A program made the position numbers and the translations under genes. Below, piece by piece: positions 42,048 to 49,150 of a DNA stretch of 64,000 nucleotides (positions are counted from its first letter, which is position 1; the number at the start of each line of letters is the position of its first letter). The notes beneath the pieces are model-generated. The model had not been told where the DNA came from. It saw nothing but the letters and a program-made list of their open reading frames with translations, and did not search any database. The stretch comes from Streptoalloteichus hindustanus (GTDB taxonomy: Bacteria > Actinomycetota > Actinomycetes > Mycobacteriales > Pseudonocardiaceae): positions 1 through 64,000 of the forward strand of contig NZ_FQVN01000017.1 of assembly GCF_900129375.1 (NCBI RefSeq), written 5' to 3'.

Positions 42048-42412
42048 TGCCCGGTGTCCTCACTTTTTGCCGGTCGGGCCGCCTGGAGGGTAATGCGTTT
42101 CCGCGCCCCCGGCAATCCCCCGTTTTTGGGTCGTTGACCTCGCCGGTGGCGCTGTCCTCTGCTGCTGTTGGCGCCCACCACCGGTCCCCGGCGCGAGATG
42201 AGCGTGTTTCACCGATGACGGTGTGTAGAGGAGAACCACACGAGTGGGTGACCTTTCGTGCCCCGTGTGCGCGGACGTTCTCCCGCTAGGGTTGTTGATG
42301 TTGACGCGGGACCGCAGCGCCGCGCCCGAACCGCGTACGACACGCACTCTCGGGTGTCCTTCGGTCCACTTTGGTCAACGTCGTCGTTTTCGGTGACGAA
42401 AGGCGTGGAGGC
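42048..42412 (+). promoter_or_regulatory. Upstream region of the aerolysin-like/PKS cluster
   Basis: These 365 bp separate divergent genes and should contain the promoter of the cluster. Two TTGAC-like hexamers (near 42135 and 42301) are possible -35 boxes, but no convincing -10 partners are seen. A small open frame at 42244-42396 is listed separately. Confidence 0.4.
42244..42396 (+). CDS. Candidate 50-residue leader ORF with a CxxC motif
   Basis: GTG 42244 lies 10 nt after GAGGAG and opens a 50-residue frame starting VGDLSCPVCADVLPLGLLML, stopping 16 bp before the next gene. The C-terminal part is Arg-rich and lacks fold signals. It may be a leader peptide, a small protein or chance. Confidence 0.25.
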   Translation: MGDLSCPVCADVLPLGLLMLTRDRSAAPEPRTTRTLGCPSVHFGQRRRFR

Positions 42413-43528
42413 ATGGGTTTTCCCATCGGCTCGTTCGACGACATGTACGTCAGGAAAACCGCTGAAGGCGAGCGCACCAAGGCGACGCCGGAAGGTTTTG
42501 TGCGGCAACTCGAAACGATCGGCCTCACCTGCCCGGAGACCGAGAAGGAAAAGCTGCGGGGCAACATCGACAAGGTGTTGGAGGGCAGCGCGGGCTACAC
42601 GACCGAGAGCTACGCCATCACCCAGCCCGCCAGTCAGCAGGACTTCTCGGCGGGCTCCGTGGTCGCGGGGGCGCGCGACCTGGTCTCGTCGCTGTCCTCC
42701 GCCGACCTGGCGACACGGCTGTTCATCGGCCAGCTGGCGAGCACCGAACCCGGCACCAGGGACTTCGTGGACGCGCTGGCCAACCACGACTCCGCCACCC
42801 ACGACTTCGTCGCCCAGGTCAGGGAGTCCCGGCCCGAGGCGCTGGACTTCGTCGGCAGGGTCGTCAACGACGAGGACTCGCTCGGCTCCCTCCAGTCCTA
42901 TGTGGACGCGCTGGAGGTCGGTGGCCTCGCGGTGGTGGCGCAGCTGTCCGAACTCGGTCTCAGCGCGGTCGCGACGGGCACCTGGATCCCCTACGACAGG
43001 ATCAAGTACACCCAGTGCCTGCAGAACATCCAGGCGCCGGCGGGCTGGAAGAAGCTGGAGGACACGCTCGGGTCCAGCTTCCTGGGCAAGCGGGAGCCGA
43101 AGACCGGCGAGTGGTGGAGCTCGGACAAGAAGCCCTACACCAGCGGCGAGGCGTTCGTGCGGCTGTTCACCGAGGTCGCCTACCGGGCGTCGGCCACGGT
43201 GTCCGGCGGCCTGGCCAAGACCGAGACCGAGGCCGAGCTCGCCAACCGGATCAAGCCCTCCACGATCCCGGACAGCGACTACAACAGCGGCGACCAGAGC
43301 ATGGTCATCTTCCTCGCCTCCGGGGTCGACGAGGAGAAGAAGGAAGTCGCCGGCATCGGTGTGCTCACGGTGGTCTACAACATCTACATCAAGGACTACC
43401 GCAAGAAGACGAAGAACGACTCCGACCGGTGGTCCACCACGAAGGTCAGGGCCCGGTGCGTGCAGCTCACCGACCCGGACGACCTGAACAACTACCACAG
43501 GATCGCGACCGGGAGCCCGTGTTTCTGA
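42413..43528 (+). CDS. Unrecognised repeat-containing protein, first gene of the cluster
   Basis: This 371-residue protein starts at ATG 42413. The first residues MGFP match the two small paralogues downstream, which supports this start. No signal peptide. Residues ~85-165 contain four tandem repeats of ~14 residues (TRLFIGQLASTEPG, TRDFVDALANHDSA, THDFVAQVRESRPEA, LDFVGRVVNDEDS), probably short helical hairpins. The C-terminal ~150 residues are beta-rich (SMVIFLASGVDEEKKEVAGI, VLTVVYNIYIKDYRKKTK, TTKVRARCVQLTD). I do not recognise the family. It lies 59 bp ahead of the first aerolysin-like gene and is likely a partner of those proteins. Confidence 0.72.
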   Translation: MGFPIGSFDDMYVRKTAEGERTKATPEGFVRQLETIGLTCPETEKEKLRGNIDKVLEGSAGYTTESYAITQPASQQDFSAGSVVAGARDLVSSLSSADLATRLFIGQLASTEPGTRDFVDALANHDSATHDFVAQVRESRPEALDFVGRVVNDEDSLGSLQSYVDALEVGGLAVVAQLSELGLSAVATGTWIPYDRIKYTQCLQNIQAPAGWKKLEDTLGSSFLGKREPKTGEWWSSDKKPYTSGEAFVRLFTEVAYRASATVSGGLAKTETEAELANRIKPSTIPDSDYNSGDQSMVIFLASGVDEEKKEVAGIGVLTVVYNIYIKDYRKKTKNDSDRWSTTKVRARCVQLTDPDDLNNYHRIATGSPCF

Positions 43529-43587
43529 CGCGCGGACCGGGCGTCGGCGACAGCCCGCCCACCGGGGAAGGAACCGAAGGGAAGAAC

Positions 43588-44094
43588 ATGGGTTTTCCGA
43601 CGAAGCAGGTCGAGATCCTCACGTCCCGGCCGACCGTCCTGAACAGCGAGGTCTTCGACAAGGGCCTCCCGCTGCCGGCCACCGAGCAGAAGATGAGCGC
43701 CGTCATCCTGTACGCGCCCACCCTGCAGATCATCGGCTCCCTGGACAACACCAACTCCGACGCCGCGACGTCGTGGTCGCGGTCGGTCACCACCGGCTTC
43801 ACCTTCAGCACGTCGGTGACGATCGGCGTCTCGACCACGGCGGAGGTCACGGTGGAGTTCGTCAAGGGCAGCGTGACGGTGTCCTCCAGCCTCACCTTCA
43901 GCAGCCAGTGGTCGAAGTCCGTGACCGAGACGATGATGTTCTCGGTCCCGGCGGGGAAGAAGACCTTCATGTACCAGGGCTACATCTGGTCCGAGGTCCT
44001 GGACTACGAGAACCAGCAGTACAGCTGGGCGGGCGAGCGCGCCCGGTGCCTGACCAACGTGCTGGTGACCACCAAGTCCCCACTGCCCGTCTAG
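43588..44094 (+). CDS. Small aerolysin/ETX-MTX2-like protein, copy A
   Basis: This is a 168-residue protein. Residues ~50-125 show the alternating Ser/Thr-hydrophobic pattern of the insertion region of aerolysin-type beta-pore-forming proteins (SLDNTNSDAATSWSRSVTTG, FTFSTSVTIGVSTTAEVTVE, FVKGSVTVSSSLTFSSQWSK, SVTETMMFSVPAGKKTFMY). A short capped C-terminus follows (GYIWSEVLDYENQQYSWAGE, then RARCLTN). There is no signal peptide and no receptor-binding domain, so it would be a minimal module. Its near-twin lies at 44501 and an ACP sits between them. The resemblance is by pattern only, without a database search. Alternatives are a structural beta-sandwich protein or a carrier/sequestering protein for the cluster's product. 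Confidence 0.6.
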   Translation: MGFPTKQVEILTSRPTVLNSEVFDKGLPLPATEQKMSAVILYAPTLQIIGSLDNTNSDAATSWSRSVTTGFTFSTSVTIGVSTTAEVTVEFVKGSVTVSSSLTFSSQWSKSVTETMMFSVPAGKKTFMYQGYIWSEVLDYENQQYSWAGERARCLTNVLVTTKSPLPV

Positions 44095-44108
44095 CCGGGG
44101 AGGAAGGG

Positions 44109-44381
44109 ATGTTGTCCGGTCAGGGAAACGCGGCGGTGACCGAGGGGAAGCGGGACCGGGTTCGGGAGATCGTCCTGGAGCTCGCCGAACTCGACGACGG
44201 CGCGTTGGACGAGACGAGCCGGTTCGTCGAGGACTGCGGCATCGACTCGATGACGCTGGTCGAGATCGTGGCGGCGGTGGAGCGGGAGTACGCGCTGGTC
44301 TTCGAGGAGGACCAGATCCGCCGGATGGTCAACCTCGCCGCTCTCCGCGAGGTGTTCGCCGAGGCGCTCGCCCGGCGGTGA
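44109..44381 (+). CDS. Stand-alone acyl carrier protein
   Basis: This is a 90-residue four-helix acyl carrier protein: DRVREIVLELAELDDGALDE, the phosphopantetheine site FVEDCGIDSMTLVEIVAAVE (Ser in DSM), and EEDQIRRMVNLAALREVFAE. ATG 44109 has a GGGGAGGAAGG ribosome-binding site, 14 bp after copy A stops. It presumably carries acyl chains for the KS pair at 45133/46376. Its position between two aerolysin-like genes is remarkable. Confidence 0.92.
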   Translation: MLSGQGNAAVTEGKRDRVREIVLELAELDDGALDETSRFVEDCGIDSMTLVEIVAAVEREYALVFEEDQIRRMVNLAALREVFAEALARR

Positions 44382-44386
44382 GCCGT

Positions 44387-44478
44387 CGGTGACGAGAAGC
44401 GCGGTGACGAGAAAACGCGGTGACGACGAACGCGGCGGGAAGAGGCGTGGTGACAAGAGGCGCCGTGACAAGAGGCAC
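44387..44478 (+). repeat. Imperfect ~15-bp tandem repeats (GGTGACGAGAAGCGC-like)
   Basis: About six degenerate copies of a purine-rich 15-bp unit (ggtgacgagaagcgc, ggtgacgagaaaacgc, ggtgacgacgaacgc ... gtgacaagaggcac) fill the gap between the ACP gene and the second aerolysin-like gene. The array is mostly A/G on the plus strand. Confidence 0.65.
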
Positions 44479-44500
44479 ATGAGCGAGGAGGAGTCAACGC

Positions 44501-45010
44501 GTGGGTTTTCCGACGAAGCAGGTCGAGATCCTCACCTCCAGACCGACCATTGTGGACAGTGACGTCTTCGACAAGGGCATTCCGCTGCCGGGGACCGAGA
44601 GCCAGATGCGGGCGATCATCCTCTACGCGCCCACGTTGCAGATCATCGGCTCCCTGGACAACACCAACTCCGACGCCGAGACCGCCTGGTCCCGGTCGGT
44701 GACCGTCGGGTTCACCTTCAGCACCTCCGAGACGCTCAGCGTGTCGACCTCGCTGGAGGCCGACGCCGTGTTCGTCAAGGGAAGCGTCACGGTGACCACG
44801 ACCCTCACCTTCAGCCAGGAGTGGTCGAAGTCCGTGACCGAGACGATGGTGTTCTCGGTCCCGGCGGGGAAGAAGACCTTCATGTACCAGGGCTACATCT
44901 GGTCGGAGATCGCGGTCTACCAGAACCAGCAGTACAGCTGGGCGGGCGAGCGGGCCCGGTGCCTGACCAACGTGCTGGCCACGACGAGGGAACCGCTGCC
45001 CGTCGGCTAG
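44501..45010 (+). CDS. Small aerolysin/ETX-MTX2-like protein, copy B
   Basis: This 169-residue protein starts at GTG 44501 behind GAGGAGGAG. It is nearly identical to copy A at both ends (MGFPTKQVEILTSRPT; PAGKKTFMYQGYIWSE; QQYSWAGERARCLTNVL) but differs in the presumed membrane-inserting strands (~72-105: TFSTSETLSVSTSLEADAVF, then VKGSVTVTTTLTFSQEWSKS). Such a pattern suggests gene duplication followed by specialisation, for example two subunits of a mixed assembly. No signal peptide. Function is unproven, as for copy A. Confidence 0.6.
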   Translation: MGFPTKQVEILTSRPTIVDSDVFDKGIPLPGTESQMRAIILYAPTLQIIGSLDNTNSDAETAWSRSVTVGFTFSTSETLSVSTSLEADAVFVKGSVTVTTTLTFSQEWSKSVTETMVFSVPAGKKTFMYQGYIWSEIAVYQNQQYSWAGERARCLTNVLATTREPLPVG

Positions 45011-45132
45011 CCGGCACCGGCGAGTCCGCGCCCGACGCGGATCGACGGCCCGGCAGCCCGGGAACACCACCGCATTCCGAAGGAGGCGGTCCGGGAGGAC
45101 CGCCACGGCGACGAGACGGGGACGAGCAGGTG

Positions 45133-46365
45133 ATGGACCAGCGGGTCGTGGTGACGGGTGTGGGCGTGGTGAGCAGCGTCGCCCAGAGCGTCCCGGAGTT
45201 CGTGGCGGCGCTGCGGGCCGGCCGTTCGGGTGCTGGTCCGGTCACGTTGTTCGACACCACCGGGTTCGCGCACGCCCCGGGGTGCGAGGTGGTGGGTTTC
45301 GACCCGCGGCGGTGGTTGGGACCCGCCGCCGTCGCGGGTCTGGGCCGGGCCGCCCAGTTCTCGGCGTCGGCCGCGCGCATGGCCGTCGCCGACGCCGGGC
45401 TCACGGCCGCGGGTCTGCTCGACCGCCGGGTGCTGGTGTCGGTGGGCACCACCGACGGCGGCTCGTACGAGCTGGACCAGCTCGTCGCCGCCGAGATCGC
45501 CGGCGGCCCGGGGGCGATGCCGGCCGCGCTGGTCCGCCGGGTGCCGGCCGGGGCGTTGTCGGTCGGCGTCGCGCGGGAACTGGGACTGGCCCGCGCCCAC
45601 GCGGTCACCCTGGGGACGGCGTGCTCGGCCGGCAACTACGCCATCGGCGAGGGACTGGACGCGCTGCGCGCGGGGGAGGCCGACATCGCGTTGTGCGGAG
45701 GCGCGGACGCGATGTGCCGACGCAACTTCACCGGCTTCTACCGGCTCGGGCTGATCGCGCCGCACTCCTGCCAGCCCTTCGACGTCGACCGGCAGGGCAT
45801 CGTGACCGGCGAGGGCGCCGGGATGCTGGTGTTGGAGACCGAGGGGTCCGCCCGCCGGCGCGGCGCCCGGATCTACGCCGAGGTCCGGGGTTTCGGCCTG
45901 ACCTGCGACGCCCACCACCAGACCACCCCGCACCAGGACGGGGTGGCCCGGTGCATGCGACTGGCCCTGGCCGACGCGGGTGTCGAGCCAGGGGAGGTGG
46001 ACGTGATCTCCGCGCACGGCACCGGCACCAAGGCCAACGACCGCACCGAGAGCCGGGCGATCCACGAGGTGTTCGGCCGGCGCCCGCCGCGCACCGTCGG
46101 CCTGAAGTCCATGCTCGGGCACACCATGGGCGCGGCCAGCGCGCTCGCGGGCATCGCCTGCGTGCTGGCCATCCGGGACCAGTTCATCCCGCCCACGATC
46201 AACCACCACCGCACCGACCCCGACTGCGCCCTGGACTGCGTCCCGAACCGGGCGGTGTCGGCGCGGGTGCGGATCGCGCAGAACAACGGGCTGGCCTTCG
46301 GCGGCAACAACGCCGTCGTGGTCTTCGGGGAACACCAACCCGAGCAGCGGCCGGAAGGGCGGTGA
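45133..46365 (+). CDS. Beta-ketoacyl-ACP synthase (KS-alpha/FabF type), active
   Basis: This 410-residue thiolase-fold enzyme has the full catalytic triad: Cys ~164 in LGTACSAGNYAIGEG, His ~295 in ISAHGTGTKANDRTE and His ~330 in SMLGHTMGAASALAG. It catalyses decarboxylative Claisen condensation on ACP-bound substrates. It is followed 10 bp later by a KS homologue without the active Cys. Together with the ACP upstream this resembles the KS-alpha/KS-beta/ACP minimal set of type II systems. A GGCGGTCC/GGACCGCC hairpin lies ~30 bp upstream of the start, in the 5' gap. Confidence 0.92.
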   Translation: MDQRVVVTGVGVVSSVAQSVPEFVAALRAGRSGAGPVTLFDTTGFAHAPGCEVVGFDPRRWLGPAAVAGLGRAAQFSASAARMAVADAGLTAAGLLDRRVLVSVGTTDGGSYELDQLVAAEIAGGPGAMPAALVRRVPAGALSVGVARELGLARAHAVTLGTACSAGNYAIGEGLDALRAGEADIALCGGADAMCRRNFTGFYRLGLIAPHSCQPFDVDRQGIVTGEGAGMLVLETEGSARRRGARIYAEVRGFGLTCDAHHQTTPHQDGVARCMRLALADAGVEPGEVDVISAHGTGTKANDRTESRAIHEVFGRRPPRTVGLKSMLGHTMGAASALAGIACVLAIRDQFIPPTINHHRTDPDCALDCVPNRAVSARVRIAQNNGLAFGGNNAVVVFGEHQPEQRPEGR

Positions 46366-46375
46366 GGAGTCCACT

Positions 46376-47503
46376 ATGGACAGATCTGTCGCGGAAGGCG
46401 CTCCGGTGGTCACGGCGTGGTCGGCGGTCTCGCCGTTCGGCATCGGCCGGGACGCCTTCACCACCGGCGTGCGCGCCGGGGCCAGCACGGCCCGGGCACT
46501 CGGCGGCGAGCACGGGGTGACGCCGGTGGACGAGGCCTGTCTCGTTCCCGGGTTCGACGTCCGCGCGGTGCTGGGCCGCAACGGCACCCGCAACGTGGAC
46601 CGGGTGAGCGGGCTCGCGCTCGCCGCGGCCCGGGAGCTCCTTCCGCAGGACACCAAGGGCACAGAGGGCACGCAGGGGAGCGCCGACGACGCGGAATCGC
46701 GGGACCGGGACGACACGGCGGTGGTGCTGGCCACCTCCGGCACCGTGCAGGAGATGCGGGACTTCACCCGCTCCTCCCTGTTGGAGACCCGGCCCTTCTA
46801 CGTCAACCCCGGCGCGGTGCCCAGCGGCGTGCCGAACTGCGCGGCCGGCCTCGTCGCGATCTGGCACCGGCTCAGGGGACCCAACGCCACGATCACCACC
46901 GGCAGGACCGCCGGACTGCACGCGCTGGCGTACGCCCGCCGGCTCCTCACGGCCGGCCGCGCCCGCCAGGTGGTGGTGGGCGCGAGCGAGGAGTACAGCG
47001 CGATGCGGGCGTGGCTGGAGTTCCACCACCACGCGCCCGCCCCACCCGGCGTGCTGGGCGAGGGGAGCGCGTTGTTCCTCCTGGAGCGCTGGACGCGACA
47101 CTCTCCGCCGCCGCTGGTCGCCGTGCTGGGGGTGGAAAGCCAGGTCTGCCTGGACGGCGACGTCGAGGAGGCGCTGCGCCGCTGTCTCCTCGAAGGGTTG
47201 CGGCGACACGGGATCAGCCCGGACGAGGTGTGGGCCGCCTCGACGTCGCATGCGGCAGGGGACCTCGGGCGGCAGGAACGCGCCGCGGTGACCTCGCTGT
47301 TCGGCGAACAGCCGCTCACCCGGGTTCCGGACCTGACGCCGATCGGGGAGACCGGATCGGCGACGGGAGCGTTCCAGGTCGCCGCGGTCCTCAGCCGACG
47401 GGAACCGGCAGGTGAGGGCGCTGGCCGGATCGCCGTCGTCACCTCGGTGGATTCCGGCGGCACGCTGGGCTGCGGGCTGTTCCGCCTCCTGCCCTCCCGC
47501 TGA
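46376..47503 (+). CDS. Ketosynthase-like protein lacking the active-site Cys (chain-length-factor-like)
   Basis: This is a 375-residue thiolase-fold protein. VVTAWSAVSPFGIGRDAFTT, VVLATSGTVQEMRDFTRSSL and GVLGEGSALFLLERW match KS architecture, but the residue that should be the nucleophilic Cys lies in ATITTGRTAGLHALAYARRL, with Gly/Arg instead. The usual His motifs are also replaced (ASTSHAAGD; PIGETGSATGAF). It should therefore be a non-catalytic partner of the KS at 45133, like KS-beta/CLF proteins that set chain length. It is separated by 10 bp from that KS. Confidence 0.85.
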   Translation: MDRSVAEGAPVVTAWSAVSPFGIGRDAFTTGVRAGASTARALGGEHGVTPVDEACLVPGFDVRAVLGRNGTRNVDRVSGLALAAARELLPQDTKGTEGTQGSADDAESRDRDDTAVVLATSGTVQEMRDFTRSSLLETRPFYVNPGAVPSGVPNCAAGLVAIWHRLRGPNATITTGRTAGLHALAYARRLLTAGRARQVVVGASEEYSAMRAWLEFHHHAPAPPGVLGEGSALFLLERWTRHSPPPLVAVLGVESQVCLDGDVEEALRRCLLEGLRRHGISPDEVWAASTSHAAGDLGRQERAAVTSLFGEQPLTRVPDLTPIGETGSATGAFQVAAVLSRREPAGEGAGRIAVVTSVDSGGTLGCGLFRLLPSR

Positions 47504-47612
47504 GCCCCGCACCTCGCGCATGTGACCCAGCGGTGTCCACCGTCCACTCCGGACTGATCCCAATCCTTTGTGGACAGCCCATTGAGGTGTGAGCTCGTTC
47601 GGATCCCCGCGT

Positions 47613-47951
47613 TCACAGGTCGACGGGAGAGCCGCCGGCTGACCGGTAGCTCCTGAGCATTCGCTGGTGCGTCTCGCTGTCCAGGCGCTCCAGCGCCGAC
47701 CCGGCCACCGCGCGGTCGATCACGATGGCCAGCGCCTTCTCGTGCCAGGCCCACAGGCCCTCCGGGGCGTTGTGGGTGGTCAGGCACTTCCGCGCGGTGC
47801 ACAGGAAAGTGATCATCGCCGCGCCGTCCCCGCCCAGCACGGCGCGCGTCATGCCACCGAGGCGCGCGGCGTCCTCGGGTTGGTCGAGCTGGGCGACGAA
47901 CCGCTGGACCGCGGCCAGGTAGCGACCGAACACGGTCCCACAGCGAGCCAT
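47613..47951 (-). CDS. ~112-residue protein, paralogue A of a flanking pair
   Basis: This is a helical 112-residue protein from ATG 47951 (MARCGTVFGRYLAAVQRFVA, then QLDQPEDAARLGGMTRAVLG, CTARKCLTTHNAPEGLWAWH, then EKALAIVIDRAV). It is closely similar to the protein at 56444, including the start and ~40 bp of conserved upstream sequence. No known domain is recognised. No Shine-Dalgarno is visible; GGTTACGGTCC directly before the ATG could be a -10 element of a leaderless transcript. It is on the strand opposite to the surrounding biosynthetic genes. Confidence 0.75.
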   Translation of the reverse strand: MARCGTVFGRYLAAVQRFVAQLDQPEDAARLGGMTRAVLGGDGAAMITFLCTARKCLTTHNAPEGLWAWHEKALAIVIDRAVAGSALERLDSETHQRMLRSYRSAGGSPVDL

Positions 47952-48040
47952 GGCAGGACCGTAACCAGCTCCGGGCCCGGGATGTTCATGATTCAACCGA
48001 CCGGGGTATCAATCGGGGACGACATCCAGCACACGAGTGA
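47952..48040 (-). promoter_or_regulatory. Conserved promoter region of paralogue A
   Basis: Read leftward, this shares with 56774-56864 the blocks TCACTC..TGCTGGATGT, CCCCGA.TGAT and GGTTACGGTCCTG.C up to the ATG, with spacing kept. The conserved TTACGGT so near the start codon suggests leaderless initiation. Confidence 0.5.
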
Positions 48041-48160
48041 GCCCCGTCCGCCCCCGGCCACGTGCCGTGTCCGTCGCCCACAGCGGCGCTGCGCGGGGTG
48101 GCTCCTGGTCGGGGCGAGTAATCGGCGACCAGGAACGGCCAGTCCCACGGCCGAGCTGAC

Positions 48161-48890
48161 CCCTTCAGCTCGTGCGAGGAGTTCGACCGCCTCCGCGCCG
48201 ACGAGCTCGTCGCCCAGACCGTCCTGCCCAACGAGGAACCCGCCTGGGTGATCTTCCGGCACGCTGACGTCCGCCGCGTGCTCATGGACGCCACGCGGTT
48301 CAGCCACACCTCCGCCGGACAGGGGCCGGTGCCCCCGCCCCGCACCGGCAGCCAGCGGAACCGGGTGTCCCCGCCGGGCGACGGCCTGCTGGCCCAGCTG
48401 GTCCGCCACTCCGACCGGCTGGCCGCGTTGCGCAGGGACCCACTGCTCGCCGAGCGCGCGGTGGAGGAGCTCCTGCGCTACCTGTCCGTCGTCCACTTCG
48501 GAGTGATCCTGCCCGCGGTCGTGGACGTCGTGCTGGGCCGGACCCTGATCAGGCCGGCGACTCCGTGCTCTGCGCCCTGCCGTCCGCCAACCGGGACGAG
48601 GAGTGGTGCGCGGAGGCGGACCGGTTCGACATCACCCGCCCACCGTCACCCCACCTGACCTTCGGGTGCGGCCCACCACTGCCTGGTCGCCCCGCTCGTC
48701 AGGGTGGAGCTGGCCGTCGCGCTCCCCGCGCTGGTCCGTCGCTTTCCCACGCTCCGTTCGGACGTCCCGTTCGATGACATCCGGTTCCGCTCGGGCACAG
48801 TGACCTGCGGGGTGCGCTCCCTGCCGGCCCGCTGCTATCGGCAGCGCATTCTGGTGAATTCCGGGTGGGCGCGGCGGATAACGCGTCCCT
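48161..48890 (+). pseudogene. Cytochrome P450 remnant with internal deletion and frameshifts
   Basis: The frame from 48161 gives a typical P450 N-terminal part (PFSSCEEFDRLRADELVAQT, then WVIFRHADVRRVLMDATRFS). After SPPGDGLLAQLV it jumps to the K-helix side (ERAVEELLRYLSVVHFGVIL, with the ExxR-type pattern), so ~100-150 residues including the I helix are missing. The heme region (HLTFGCG then, in another frame, HHCLVAPLVRVELAVALPAL) is split by a frameshift near 48675, and another occurs near 48560. It cannot make a working P450. It is probably a lost tailoring gene of the cluster. Confidence 0.75.
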
Positions 48891-49150
48891 GATCGGGCCA
48901 TGTTGATCCCCTGAACAGGTGGGCCGGGGTCGGCACCCGCCCGGACCAGGGCAAGCCCTGGCCCGCGAGGTCGTTTCACTCGGAAGGACCGTCCGCGTTG
49001 ACGTCCATTCCCGGCGGCGATAGAACCGCCTGTGGCAGAACGCCACGACGCGTCGGCGGACGGGTTCGCCGGCTGATCCCCACCATTCCCGGGCTTTTCC
49101 CGGGGAGGGAGTCCTGTGGTTCGGCCGACGGGAAGGGGGCCGGGAACACG

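Noticed and set aside
44387-44478. CRISPR array
   Set aside because: Units are contiguous and degenerate without spacers; no Cas genes are in the window.
44091-44480. Minus-strand frame rich in Leu/Ser/Arg
   Set aside because: It arises from the purine-rich tandem repeats and the antisense of the ACP gene.
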